The notes: a model not told the origin generated them from the letters alone. A stretch of DNA of 64,000 nt from Mesorhizobium sp. B2-1-8 (GCF_006442545.2 NZ_CP083952.1:1853501-1917500), one strand, 5' to 3'. Counted from the first letter of the stretch, positions 26,468 through 35,533 are shown. Translations and numbers: made by a program.

Positions 26468-27612
26468 GAGCCTTCCGCGGCGTCGACGGCGCGTTGCTCC
26501 TGGCCAGCGATGCGAACCTCGCCGCCTTCGCTGACACTTTGGGTGCCTTCGGTGACCACCATGTCGCCGCTGCCGATCTCCGCGTCGATCAGCACGGTTT
26601 CGGTGTTGCGCTGGATGATGCGAACCGGCAACCGCCTGGCCTTGCCGTCCTCAATCCGCCAGACATAGGCGCCGTCCGATCCCCACAGGATCGCCAGCGG
26701 GCTGACGGCGGGATAGGTCTCGCCGGGGAACTTCACGGTGATTCCGAACGACATGCCGGCGCGCAGCGAATCGGCCGGGTTGGCGATCTTGGCCTTGACC
26801 AGCAGGGTGCGGCTCTTTTCGTCGATGTGGTTGTCGATGGCGGAAACCGTGCCGGTATAGGCGTTGCTCGGATTGGCAATCGGCGTCGCCGTCAATTGCG
26901 CGCCGACCTTGACGGCGGCGGCGAAGCGCTCGGGCACCTGGAAATCGACCAGGATGGAGGACCGGTCATCAAGCGTGGCGATCGCCGACTGGTTGGTCAC
27001 GTAGTTGCCGGCCGAGATCGGCAGGATGCCGACGGTGCCGGCGATCGGCGCCAGGATCGAGCGGCGCCGCAGCGCAAGCTCGGCATCCTGAAGCGCCAGC
27101 TTGGCTCCGGCCAGCACCACTTCGGCATCGGCCACCGCGACCGGCGTGGCGGCGTTGGAGGCGCGCAGCGACTTGACGCGGTCGAGCTTGGCTTGCGCGT
27201 CCTGCAAGGCGAGCTTGGCCCGGTTCTGGGCGATGATCTCCGTCTCGGAATCGAGCGTCGCGATGATCTGCCCCTTGTCGACACGGCTGCCGGATTCGAC
27301 CAGCAACTCGGCAAGGCGGCCGGAACTGTAGGGATTGACGGTCACCGAGGCGTTCGCACGGCCGGTGCCGATCGCCTGCAGGCGATCGTTGATGGTGGCC
27401 ATGCTGGCTGGCGACGCGACGATCGTGGCAATCCGAGTGCGCCCCACCTGCCGGGCGCCAACCGCCGCGGTTTCCTTCGCTGGAGGCGTCGCGCCATACG
27501 CCCAGTCCCAGCGTGCCAGCACTTCAGGAGCGCCGGGGTAGAAACGCGCCCACGCAGCCACGGCGGCGACCACGATCACAAATGCAAGAACAATCTGTTT
27601 CCAGCTCGACAT
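26464..27612 (-). CDS. RND efflux periplasmic adaptor (membrane fusion protein)
   Basis: A 382-residue protein anchored by one N-terminal helix (IVLAFVIVVAAVAAWARF). It then has the split lipoyl domain (VNPYSSGRLAELLVESGSRV and later RRSILAPIAGTVGILPIS), a helical hairpin between them (residues about 130-190) and beta-barrel and membrane-proximal domains ending GEVRIAGQEQRAVDA. It bridges the pump to an outer-membrane channel. It is the first gene of the two-gene operon. The 200 nt upstream hold a divergent-looking AT-rich stretch but no regulator gene of a familiar efflux type; the RpiR gene that follows is unlikely to be connected. Confidence 0.9.
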   Translation of the reverse strand: MSSWKQIVLAFVIVVAAVAAWARFYPGAPEVLARWDWAYGATPPAKETAAVGARQVGRTRIATIVASPASMATINDRLQAIGTGRANASVTVNPYSSGRLAELLVESGSRVDKGQIIATLDSETEIIAQNRAKLALQDAQAKLDRVKSLRASNAATPVAVADAEVVLAGAKLALQDAELALRRRSILAPIAGTVGILPISAGNYVTNQSAIATLDDRSSILVDFQVPERFAAAVKVGAQLTATPIANPSNAYTGTVSAIDNHIDEKSRTLLVKAKIANPADSLRAGMSFGITVKFPGETYPAVSPLAILWGSDGAYVWRIEDGKARRLPVRIIQRNTETVLIDAEIGSGDMVVTEGTQSVSEGGEVRIAGQEQRAVDAAEGS

Positions 27613-27810
27613 CGATACCCCAGCGGCAACAATCGTCCGCTGGGTTCCAGGTGGAAGCGGATGCAGCGACGATGCGGGCTGGCGGCAACAACCGGCCGCG
27701 CCCGATTATCATCGGTTTATGGCAATTATCACGCAATCGTGCACATTAAATCTCGGTAACGTGAATTCGGGACGCTGTAGCGGAACTGATGCGATGGCCG
27801 GGGAATCTGC

Positions 27811-28638
27811 TTATCGCAGGCCTTCCATCTCGCGGATGCGCCGGGCGCCGTCGGCCTCGAGTTGTCTTGTGACGGCGCCGATCAGCGTTTCGGCGACGAC
27901 GAAAAGCGCCGCCGAAGAATCCCATGCGGAGGGCACGGCGGTTCGTCCGGCGATGACATGGCGGGCAAAGCGGGCGATCGGCGACAGCCACTGGTCGGTG
28001 AAGAGCACGATCTGAACGCCGCGCTGATGCGCCTTCTCGGCGAAGCGGACTAGGCTATCCTGGTAGCGCCTGATGTCGAAGATCACCAGCACGTCGCGCT
28101 TGCCCATGTCGATCAGCCTGTCGCGCCACATGCTCTCTTGGCCGGCGAGGTGAAAGACATCGGGCTGGATGACGGCCAGGTGGGCGGCCATGTAGCGCGC
28201 CAGCGGATCGGTGAAGCGGCCGCCGATGAGGAATGTCTTGCCGCGCCGCTCGGCCAGCCTGGTGGCAATGTCGGCAAGCTGCTTGTCGGACAGATGGCGG
28301 AAGGTCTCTCGCATATTGTCGAGCGTCGCCTCCAGCATCGGAGACGCCATACCGCCGCTGGGCGAAGGCGGGTTGAGTGTTCGTATCGCCGGAGACTGCA
28401 GTTGCGCCGCCAGTTCGTCCTGCAGGCTCGACTGGAACTCCGGGTAGTTCTGGAAGCCGAGCCGGGCGACAAAACGCAGGATCGTCGGCGAGGAGACGCC
28501 GGCCGCGGCCGAGAATTCGGCGACCGTCTTCAGGCCGATCATGGGATAGCTCGCGATCAGAGTCTGCGCCGCGCGTCGTTCACCAGCAGGCATCGCGCCG
28601 ATACGGTCGGCGATCAATTCGGCAATGTTGGAAATCAT
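27811..28638 (-). CDS. MurR/RpiR-family transcriptional regulator
   Basis: A 275-residue regulator: N-terminal HTH_6 domain (MISNIAELIADRIG, TVAEFSAAAGVSSPTILRFV, ARLGFQNYPEFQ) and a C-terminal SIS domain from about residue 120 to 260 (KTFLIGGRFTDPLARYMA, DVLVIFDIRRYQ). The SIS domain normally senses a phosphosugar, but in this subclass the effector is often a non-sugar. The ATG at 28638 has GGGGAAAA upstream; the frame is open to 28716. It is divergent from the hydrolase/permease genes and probably controls that catabolic cluster through the inverted repeat at 28703-28759. Confidence 0.88.
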   Translation of the reverse strand: MISNIAELIADRIGAMPAGERRAAQTLIASYPMIGLKTVAEFSAAAGVSSPTILRFVARLGFQNYPEFQSSLQDELAAQLQSPAIRTLNPPSPSGGMASPMLEATLDNMRETFRHLSDKQLADIATRLAERRGKTFLIGGRFTDPLARYMAAHLAVIQPDVFHLAGQESMWRDRLIDMGKRDVLVIFDIRRYQDSLVRFAEKAHQRGVQIVLFTDQWLSPIARFARHVIAGRTAVPSAWDSSAALFVVAETLIGAVTRQLEADGARRIREMEGLR

Positions 28639-28702
28639 CTTTTCCCCACCTTGGCCCGCAGACGGTCTTTTCCTCAGATCGCATTTGACAAAGCCAAGCA
28701 AA

Positions 28703-28759
28703 CTGTATGAAATCATCCATAGGGACGCAATGAGGCAAAATACGTAACATTCGATACAG
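28703..28759. promoter_or_regulatory. Inverted repeat in the divergent RpiR/catabolic promoter
   Basis: CTGTATGAAAT (28703-28713) and ATTCGATACAG (28749-28759) form inverted arms matching at 9 of 11 positions. The left arm overlaps the -10 region of a plus-strand promoter candidate with TTGACA at 28685-28690. The repeat is a likely RpiR binding site. Confidence 0.45.
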
Positions 28760-28781
28760 CGCTCCCCGGGGACTGCAGACT

Positions 28782-29600
28782 ATGGAGAAAGCACGGCCCG
28801 CCAGCCTTGCATCGTCTGATACCGTGCGGGTGACGAACCCCGGCGGATCGTGCCCTTTCGTATTGACCTGCGACCACGCTTCCAATTTCCTGCCGGCCGA
28901 ATTCGGCAGGCTCGGCCTTGCCGCCGAGGACCTGTCGCGTCACATCGCCTGGGATCCCGGCGCGCTGCCGGTGGCGCTGCGCATGGCGCAGGCGCTCGAT
29001 GCGACGCTGGTCGAAACTCGCATTTCGCGGCTGGTCATCGACTGCAATCGGCCGCTCGACGCGCCGGATCTGGTGCCGCCGGTCAGCGAAAGCACGGCAA
29101 TACCGGGCAATACCGGCCTGTCCGAAAAGCAGCGCGCGGCGCGGGTCGCTCTGTCATGGCAGCCATTTCACAGCACCATCGAGCGCATCGTCGAGGAACG
29201 GTTGGCGCGCGGGCAAGAGACCCGGCTGGTTTCTGTGCATTCCTTCACGCCGGTCTACAAGGGCCGCAACCGGCCGTGGCATATCGGCATCATCCATGAC
29301 GAGGATCGCCGCCTGGCGGCGCCGCTGATCGGCGCGCTGCAGCGGTTGGCCGGGGTTGCGGTCGGGGTCAACGAACCCTATTCGCCTGCCGACCGCGTCT
29401 ATTTCACGCTGGAACGGCATGCGCGTTCGCGTGGCTTGCCCTGTGCGATGATCGAAATCCGCAACGATGAAATCTCCGGTGAAACCGGGCAGCGGAAATG
29501 GGCGGATCTGCTTACGGGCATTTTTTTGAATCTGGAGCCAGAGGAGGCCAAGGGCTCTCGACGAAGCGCAGTCGGAAAGTCAGTTCAATCGGCCAGCTAA
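28782..29600 (+). CDS. N-formylglutamate amidohydrolase-family hydrolase
   Basis: A 272-residue FGase-family enzyme. The family motifs FVLTCDHASNFLP, LVIDCNRPLDAPD, VSVHSFTPVYKG and MIEIRNDEI are in the right order and include the presumed metal-binding His residues. Members hydrolyse N-formylglutamate in histidine degradation, but there are no hut genes here. It is followed directly by an amino acid permease and a glutamine-synthetase-like ligase, so the substrate is more likely another N-acyl or gamma-glutamyl compound. It is the first plus-strand gene opposite the RpiR regulator. The last 20 residues are low-complexity. Confidence 0.85.
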   Translation: MEKARPASLASSDTVRVTNPGGSCPFVLTCDHASNFLPAEFGRLGLAAEDLSRHIAWDPGALPVALRMAQALDATLVETRISRLVIDCNRPLDAPDLVPPVSESTAIPGNTGLSEKQRAARVALSWQPFHSTIERIVEERLARGQETRLVSVHSFTPVYKGRNRPWHIGIIHDEDRRLAAPLIGALQRLAGVAVGVNEPYSPADRVYFTLERHARSRGLPCAMIEIRNDEISGETGQRKWADLLTGIFLNLEPEEAKGSRRSAVGKSVQSAS

Positions 29601-29622
29601 GAACCAACAGGGGAATTCTGAC

Positions 29623-31164
29623 ATGACAACACCTGATCACTCCGACAAGTCGGAGGACACAAAAATCCTTCACAGTATGGGCTACGCCCAGGAATTGGCT
29701 CGCCGCATGAGCGGCTTCTCCAACTTCGCCATTTCCTTCTCGATTATCTGCATTCTGGCGGGCGGCATTACGTCTTTCCCGCTGGCGATGGCCACCGGCA
29801 GTGGTTTCGAGGCGACCATCGGCTGGGTCATCGGGGGCGTCTTCGCCCTTGTCGTTGCTGCTTCGTTGGGCCAGATCGGCTCGGCCTATCCTACCGCCGG
29901 CGGCCTCTATCACTGGTCGTCGATCCTGGGCGGACGCGGTTGGGGCTGGGCCACGGCCTGGATCAACCTGCTCGGCCTGATCTTCGTGGTCGCCTCGGTG
30001 AATGTCGGCGTCTACCTGCTTTTTCAAGGGCTCGTCGCGGGCCCGATCTTCGGCTGGGACACATCGACCTGGGGCTTCTGGCAGCAGACGGTGGCTGTCG
30101 TGATCATTACCGTCACCCAAGGTCTGTTCAATCATCTCGGCATCAAGACGACAACGAGATTGACCGACTTTTCCGGCTACCTCATCCTCGTCGTTGCGGT
30201 CGTGCTGACGCTGACTTTCCTGATCTGGGGCGCGCATGGTTTCGACCTTTCGCGACTGACGACCTTCGTCAACACGACCGGCGATCTCGGTGGTGGCTAT
30301 GTTCCGACGGCCCGCACTGCACTCGTGGCCTTCCTGATCGGCCTTCTCTACCCGCTTTACACGATCACCGGTTTCGACGCCTCGGCGCATACCGCCGAGG
30401 AAACGCACAATGCCCGCGTTGCGGTGCCCAGAGGTATGATCCACGCGGTTCTCTGGTCTCTCGTCTTCGGTTTCGTGATGGCGGTCTCCTTCGTCCTCGC
30501 GAGCCCCGATCTCGTGGCGACCGCCAAGGACGGCGGCAATGCCTGGTTCAATCTCTTCAACAACCTGCCGGCGCCGACCTGGCTCAAGGATCTGCTCGGC
30601 ATCTGCATCGTGCTGTCGAACTATCTGTGCGCGCTGGCCGGCCTTACTTCGACCTCGCGCATGATCTTCGCCTTTTCACGTGACGGAGGTCTGCCGGGAT
30701 CGTCCTTGTGGAAGCAGGTTTCGCCGACCTGGCGCACGCCGGTCCCGGCTATCTGGCTAGGTGTCGTGCTGTCGATCGCCGCCACGCTCTATTCGCCGGC
30801 TTTCGCGGCGCTTGCAGCCGGCTGCGCTCTCTTCCTCTACGTCTCCTATGCCATGCCGATAGCGGCCGGACTTTTTGCGGAAGGAAAGACCTGGACCGAA
30901 TTCGGACCGTTCCGGCTCGGCATCTGGTCAAAGCCGTTCGCCATCATCACCGTGATTGGTGTCATGGTGCTGATGTATGCCGGCATCCAACCGCCCTTCG
31001 ACATCCTGATCAATTATGCGATCGGATTGATCATTCTGCTCGTCGTTTTGTGGTTCGCCGTTGAAAATCGCCGCTTCCAGGGGCCGCCTATCGGCGAGGC
31101 GGCAATCGCCAAGCGCAGGGCGATCATCGCAGCGGCCGAAAAGGCCGTCGGCGAATCCGCCTGA
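29623..31164 (+). CDS. APC-superfamily amino acid/amine permease
   Basis: A 513-residue permease with about 12 transmembrane helices. The N-terminal MSGFSNFAISFSIICILAGG, with the downstream PTAGGLYHWSSILGGRGWGW, marks the amino acid/choline (ACT) branch of APC transporters, related to GABA, choline and ethanolamine permeases. It imports its substrate by ion symport across the inner membrane. Its start follows AGGGGAATT, 22 nt after the hydrolase gene. A strong terminator follows at 31175, so the ligase gene downstream may have separate expression. The co-located ligase, aldehyde dehydrogenase and alcohol dehydrogenase suggest an amino-alcohol or amine substrate. Confidence 0.88.
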   Translation: MTTPDHSDKSEDTKILHSMGYAQELARRMSGFSNFAISFSIICILAGGITSFPLAMATGSGFEATIGWVIGGVFALVVAASLGQIGSAYPTAGGLYHWSSILGGRGWGWATAWINLLGLIFVVASVNVGVYLLFQGLVAGPIFGWDTSTWGFWQQTVAVVIITVTQGLFNHLGIKTTTRLTDFSGYLILVVAVVLTLTFLIWGAHGFDLSRLTTFVNTTGDLGGGYVPTARTALVAFLIGLLYPLYTITGFDASAHTAEETHNARVAVPRGMIHAVLWSLVFGFVMAVSFVLASPDLVATAKDGGNAWFNLFNNLPAPTWLKDLLGICIVLSNYLCALAGLTSTSRMIFAFSRDGGLPGSSLWKQVSPTWRTPVPAIWLGVVLSIAATLYSPAFAALAAGCALFLYVSYAMPIAAGLFAEGKTWTEFGPFRLGIWSKPFAIITVIGVMVLMYAGIQPPFDILINYAIGLIILLVVLWFAVENRRFQGPPIGEAAIAKRRAIIAAAEKAVGESA

Positions 31165-31174
31165 ACAGCCAATC

Positions 31175-31208
31175 AAACCGTGGCGGGTTCGCTCGCCACG
31201 GTTTTCTA
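31175..31208 (+). terminator. Rho-independent terminator after the permease gene
   Basis: A perfect 11-bp stem (31175-31185 with 31194-31204) with an 8-nt loop is followed by T residues (TTTTC), 11 nt past the permease stop. Confidence 0.88.
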
Positions 31209-31260
31209 GTTCCGTCAACATGACAAGCCCGAAACGACCAAGCACTGGAGTGCCAAAGGA

Positions 31261-32631
31261 ATGGCCGGAAATTTCTCGTTCGATCAGTTGAAGAAAGCGG
31301 TCTCCAATGGCGAGATCGACACGGTGCTGGCATGCATTGTCGACATGCAGGGCCGGCTGGCGGGAAAACGGTTCCTGGCGCAGTACTTCGTCGATTCCGC
31401 GCATGACGAAACGCATGGCTGCAACTACCTGCTCGCGGCCGACATCGATATGGAACCGGTGCCGGGCTACAAGGCGGCAAGCTGGTCGAAGGGCTATGGC
31501 GATTTCGTCATGAAGCCGGACCTCGCGACGCTGCGGCGCATTCCCTGGCTGGAAAAGACCGCGCTGGTGATCTGCGACGTGCTCGACCACCACACCCATG
31601 ACGACCTGCCGCACTCACCGCGCGCCATCCTGAAGAAGCAGGTCAAGCGGCTGACGGAGCGTGGCTACATCGGGTATTTCGCTTCCGAGCTCGAATTCTA
31701 TCTTTTCAACGAGACCTACGATTCCGCCCGCAAGAAGCACTGGCAAGGTCTCGACACCGCATCGCCTTATATCGGCGACTACCAGATCGGCATCACCACC
31801 AAGGAAGAAGGCGTCATGCGCCGGCTTCGCAACGAGATGGAAGCGGCCGGCATTCCGATCGAGAATTCCAAGGGCGAGTGGGGTCCGGGCCAGGAGGAGA
31901 TCAATGTGCGCTATGCCGAAGCGCTCGACATGGCCGACCGCCATGTCATCCTGAAGAACGGCGCCAAGGAGATCGCCGAGTCCGAAGGCAAGGCGATTTC
32001 CTTCATGTCCAAATACAATTACGGGCTCGCCGGCAATTCCAGCCACATCCACAATTCGCTGTGGAGCGCCGACGGCAAGACGCCGCTGTTCTTCGACAAA
32101 AAGGCCGACTGGACCTTGTCGACACTCGGTCAGCAATGGGCGGCCGGGCAGTTGAAATACGCCAAGGAATTCACCTGGTTCCTGGCGCCCTACATCAACT
32201 CCTACAAGCGCTTCCAGGCCGGCACCTTCGCGCCGACCAAGATCATGTGGAGCGAGGACAACCGTACTGCCGGCTTCCGCCTGTGCGGTGAGGGCACCAA
32301 GGGCATCCGCATGGAATGCCGCATCGGCGGCGCCGACCTCAATCCCTATCTGGCTTTTGCCGCGCTGATCGCCGCCGGCCTTGCCGGCATCGATGAAAAG
32401 CTCGAGTTGCAGAAACCCTTCGTCGGCGATGCCTATCAGGCATCTCGTTTGCCGGAGATTCCAAAGACGCTGCGCGATGCCACCGAGACGCTGGCCAAGT
32501 CGAAGATGCTGAAGCAGGCGCTCGGCGAGGATGTGCTCGAACACTATGTCCACACGGCGAAGTGGGAACAGTTCGAATACGACCGCCGGATCACGGATTG
32601 GGAACTGCACAGAGGGTTCGAGCGATATTAA
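31261..32631 (+). CDS. Glutamine-synthetase-like gamma-glutamyl-amine ligase
   Basis: A 456-residue enzyme of the glutamine synthetase superfamily. The beta-grasp N-terminus (VLACIVDMQGRLAGKRF) is followed by the catalytic GYFASELEFYLF, GEWGPGQEEINVRY, SHIHNSLWSADGKTPLF and ECRIGGADLNPYLAFAA regions. It lacks the adenylylation-site Tyr loop of GlnA and resembles PuuA/GlnA4/IpuC-type ligases that join glutamate to an amine. Reaction inferred: ATP, glutamate and an amine (possibly ethanolamine) give a gamma-glutamyl amide. The start follows AAAGGA. Aldehyde dehydrogenase and alcohol dehydrogenase genes follow within 90 nt each. Confidence 0.87.
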   Translation: MAGNFSFDQLKKAVSNGEIDTVLACIVDMQGRLAGKRFLAQYFVDSAHDETHGCNYLLAADIDMEPVPGYKAASWSKGYGDFVMKPDLATLRRIPWLEKTALVICDVLDHHTHDDLPHSPRAILKKQVKRLTERGYIGYFASELEFYLFNETYDSARKKHWQGLDTASPYIGDYQIGITTKEEGVMRRLRNEMEAAGIPIENSKGEWGPGQEEINVRYAEALDMADRHVILKNGAKEIAESEGKAISFMSKYNYGLAGNSSHIHNSLWSADGKTPLFFDKKADWTLSTLGQQWAAGQLKYAKEFTWFLAPYINSYKRFQAGTFAPTKIMWSEDNRTAGFRLCGEGTKGIRMECRIGGADLNPYLAFAALIAAGLAGIDEKLELQKPFVGDAYQASRLPEIPKTLRDATETLAKSKMLKQALGEDVLEHYVHTAKWEQFEYDRRITDWELHRGFERY

Positions 32632-32712
32632 ACCAAGCCACCGCTGCCCTCCGGCCATCGCTCGAAGGCGGCGGCGCCAATCAAGATTTCATGAAGTGCG
32701 AGGACTGAACGA

Positions 32713-34101
32713 ATGACCGAAACGGTCAAGTTAAAATCTCCGATCGACGGCTCGATCTACGCCGAGCGTCCGATCGCCACGGACCAGGCGATCAACGCCG
32801 CGGTCGAACGCGCCAAGGCGGCGCAGGAGAGGTGGGCGCAGGTGTCGATCGTCGAGCGCGGCAAGTACATGCTGGCGATGCTCGAAGCGCTGGTCGCGAT
32901 GACCGACGAGATCGTGCCGGAGATTGCCTGGCAGATGGGGCGGCCGGTTCGCTATGGCGGCGAGTTCGGCGGCGTCAAGGAACGTACCAACTATATGGTC
33001 GAGATCGCCGAGCAGGCGCTCAAGCCCGTGCCGGCCTCGAATCCCAAGGATGGGTTCCGCCGCTATGTGAAGAAAGATCCGCTCGGCGTGGTCATGGTGA
33101 TCGCCCCTTGGAACTATCCTTATCTCACTGCCGTCAACACAATCGTGCCGGCGCTGATGGCCGGCAATGCCGTCATCCTGAAACACGCCGCGCAGACACT
33201 GCTGGTCGGCGAGCGCTTCAGCCAAGCCTTCGACAAGGCCGGCCTGCCCAAGGGCGTGTTCCAGAATGTGGTTCTCAACCACGCCCAGACCGAAAAACTG
33301 CTGGGTTCCGGCAAGATCGATCATGTCAATTTCACCGGATCGGTCGGCGGCGGCCGTGCCATCGAAAAGGCGGCGGCCGGCACCTTCATGACGCTTGGCC
33401 TCGAACTCGGCGGCAAGGACCCGGCCTACGTGCTGTCCGACGCAAAGATGGATCACGCGGTCGCCAACCTCGTCGACGGCGCCTTCTTCAATTCCGGCCA
33501 GTGCTGCTGCGGCATCGAACGCATCTATGTGCACGAGAAGGTCTATGACGAGTTCGTCGAAGGCTTCATCGCCGAGACCAGAAACTATGTCGTTGGCAAT
33601 CCACTGGAGCAGGCGACGACAATGGGGCCGATGGCGCAGGCGCGTTTCGCCGACCTGATCCGCGAGCAGAAGGCCGAGGCGTTGCGCAAGGGTGCGGTGG
33701 CGCACATCAATATGAAGGTGGCTAACGACAAGGCCGGCTCCCCCTATCTGGCGCCGGAGGTGTTGACGGGAGTCGACCACCAGATGAGTGTCATGCGCGA
33801 GGAAAGTTTTGGCCCGATCGTCGGCATCATGAAGGTGCGCAACGACGAGGAAGCGATCGCGCTGATGAACGACAGCCCCTACGGACTGACAGCCTCGATC
33901 TGGACGCGCGACACCGAGCATGCGGTGGCGATCGGCGACCGGGTCGAGACCGGCACGGTGTTCATGAACCGCTGCGACTATCTCGATCCGGCGCTGGTCT
34001 GGACCGGCGTCAAGGACACCGGCAAGGGCGTTGCCCTGTCGGCGCTCGGCTACGACAATCTGACCCGGCCGAAATCCTTCCATCTGCGTGAAGCCATCTA
34101 A
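32713..34101 (+). CDS. NAD(P)-dependent aldehyde dehydrogenase
   Basis: A 462-residue ALDH. The active-site motif FFNSGQCCCGIERIYV supplies the nucleophilic Cys; LELGGKDPAYVLSD carries the general-base Glu; VMVIAPWNYPYLTAVNTI binds the cofactor. In a gamma-glutamyl route it would oxidise gamma-glutamyl-aminoaldehyde to the acid, as PuuC does. It is flanked by the ligase and the iron alcohol dehydrogenase in one transcription direction, only 17 nt from the latter. The aldehyde specificity cannot be read from sequence. Confidence 0.92.
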   Translation: MTETVKLKSPIDGSIYAERPIATDQAINAAVERAKAAQERWAQVSIVERGKYMLAMLEALVAMTDEIVPEIAWQMGRPVRYGGEFGGVKERTNYMVEIAEQALKPVPASNPKDGFRRYVKKDPLGVVMVIAPWNYPYLTAVNTIVPALMAGNAVILKHAAQTLLVGERFSQAFDKAGLPKGVFQNVVLNHAQTEKLLGSGKIDHVNFTGSVGGGRAIEKAAAGTFMTLGLELGGKDPAYVLSDAKMDHAVANLVDGAFFNSGQCCCGIERIYVHEKVYDEFVEGFIAETRNYVVGNPLEQATTMGPMAQARFADLIREQKAEALRKGAVAHINMKVANDKAGSPYLAPEVLTGVDHQMSVMREESFGPIVGIMKVRNDEEAIALMNDSPYGLTASIWTRDTEHAVAIGDRVETGTVFMNRCDYLDPALVWTGVKDTGKGVALSALGYDNLTRPKSFHLREAI

Positions 34102-34118
34102 TTTTCGAAAGACAAGCA

Positions 34119-35291
34119 ATGTCCAAGCTCATCTCCAAATGGAACTATCCCACCACCGTCCGCTTCGGCGCCGGGCGCATCAAGGAATTGCCGGAGGTGC
34201 TCGCGGCCACCGGCATCAAGCGGCCGCTTTTCGTGACCGATCCGGGATTGGCGAAACTGCCGGTGGTCGCCTCGACGCTGAAGATCCTGGATGAGGCGAA
34301 GGTGCCCTATGGCGTGTTCTCCGAGGTGAAGCCGAACCCGGTGGACTCCAATCTCACCGCCGGCATCGCGGTGTTCAAGAAGGGCAAACATGACGGCGTC
34401 ATCGCTTTCGGCGGCGGCTCGGCGCTCGACCTCGGCAAGCTGATCGCCTTCCAGGCCGGCCAGACGCGGCCGGTGTGGGATTTCGAGGATGTCGGCGACT
34501 GGTGGACGCGCGCCGACTCCGACGCCATTGCCCCGATCATCGCCGTGCCGACCACGGCCGGCACCGGCTCGGAGGTCGGTCGCGCCGGTGTCATCACCAA
34601 TGAGGCAACGCACACCAAGAAGGTGATCTTTCACCCGAAACTTTTGCCGGCGATCGTCATTGCCGATCCGGAACTGTCGGTCGGCATGCCGGGCTTCATC
34701 ACCGCCGGTACCGGCATGGACGCGCTCGCCCATTGCCTCGAAGCCTATTGTGCACCAGGGTACCATCCGATGGCCGACGGCATTGCCGTGGAAGGCGTGC
34801 GCCTGGTGTTCGAGAACCTGCCGAAGGCTTATGCCAACGGCAAGGACCTTGTCGCCCGCGCCCATATGATGAGCGCGGCCGCCATGGGCGCTGCCGCCTT
34901 CCAGAAGGGACTGGGGGCCATCCACTCGCTGTCGCATCCTATCGGCGCGCTCTACGACACCCATCACGGCATGACCAATGCGGTGTTCATGCCCTATGTG
35001 CTGGCCTTCAACCGGGACTCCATCGAGGAGCGTATTGCCAGGCTCGCCGCTTATTGCGGCATCAAGGGCGGGTTCGACGGCTTCGCCAAGGCGATCATCA
35101 AATTGCGCAAGGAATTGAAGGTGCCGCACGCGCTGCCGGGCCTGATCAAGGGGCTCGACATGGACAAGAAGCGCAAGGCGCTGATCGCCGACATGGCGGT
35201 GGTCGATCCGACGGCCGGCGGCAATCCGGTCAAGCTGACCAAGAAGGCCGCGCTGACGCTGCTCGAAAACGCTATCGCCGGGACGGTCTAA
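34119..35291 (+). CDS. Iron-containing alcohol dehydrogenase
   Basis: A 390-residue group III (iron-activated) alcohol dehydrogenase. NAD-binding GGGSALDLGKLIAF and GTGSEVGRAGVI are present. Metal ligands are in DALAHCLEAY and the His-rich IHSLSHPIGALYDTHHGMT, the usual set of one Asp and three His. It would oxidise the hydroxyl of an alcohol, such as a gamma-glutamyl-amino alcohol, to the aldehyde used by the preceding ALDH; this is inference from neighbours. It is the last gene of the cluster. The next 242 nt lead into the PHO-box promoter. Confidence 0.92.
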   Translation: MSKLISKWNYPTTVRFGAGRIKELPEVLAATGIKRPLFVTDPGLAKLPVVASTLKILDEAKVPYGVFSEVKPNPVDSNLTAGIAVFKKGKHDGVIAFGGGSALDLGKLIAFQAGQTRPVWDFEDVGDWWTRADSDAIAPIIAVPTTAGTGSEVGRAGVITNEATHTKKVIFHPKLLPAIVIADPELSVGMPGFITAGTGMDALAHCLEAYCAPGYHPMADGIAVEGVRLVFENLPKAYANGKDLVARAHMMSAAAMGAAAFQKGLGAIHSLSHPIGALYDTHHGMTNAVFMPYVLAFNRDSIEERIARLAAYCGIKGGFDGFAKAIIKLRKELKVPHALPGLIKGLDMDKKRKALIADMAVVDPTAGGNPVKLTKKAALTLLENAIAGTV

Positions 35292-35370
35292 GGCCGGTTC
35301 CGGGGTGCGGAAGTTGATTGGGAAACGAAGGGAAAGGAAAGGGGAAGGGGCAATATAGGACGGATTAATG

Positions 35371-35399
35371 ATTAGCCGGAAAATAAAGTGATGGCTAAT
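35371..35399. promoter_or_regulatory. Inverted repeat ATTAGCC/GGCTAAT
   Basis: Perfect 7-bp arms (35371-35377 and 35393-35399) with a 15-nt spacer lie in the intergenic region upstream of the ABC importer. A purine-rich tract (35325-35350) precedes it. There is no T tract, so a terminator for the alcohol dehydrogenase gene is doubtful; an operator is possible. Confidence 0.35.
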
Positions 35400-35447
35400 T
35401 GCTACAGCCCGTTAAAAAGAGTTAACTTTTCACGCTGCGAGGCGCCG

Positions 35448-35480
35448 GTTTCACAAAGCTTTCATCTGGCTGTCACACGG
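35448..35480 (+). promoter_or_regulatory. Tandem PHO-box-like repeats (three 11-mers) before the ABC importer
   Basis: Three contiguous 11-bp direct repeats, GTTTCACAAAG, CTTTCATCTGG and CTGTCACACGG, match the PhoB half-site pattern C-T-G/T-T-C-A-T/C at exact 11-bp spacing. They end 53 nt before the substrate-binding-protein ATG. PhoB activates such promoters under phosphate starvation. Confidence 0.65.
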
Positions 35481-35533
35481 AAACGATACCGCATCGCAGA
35501 CGTCCAACGGCGTCAGTTTAATGGAGAGAACAC

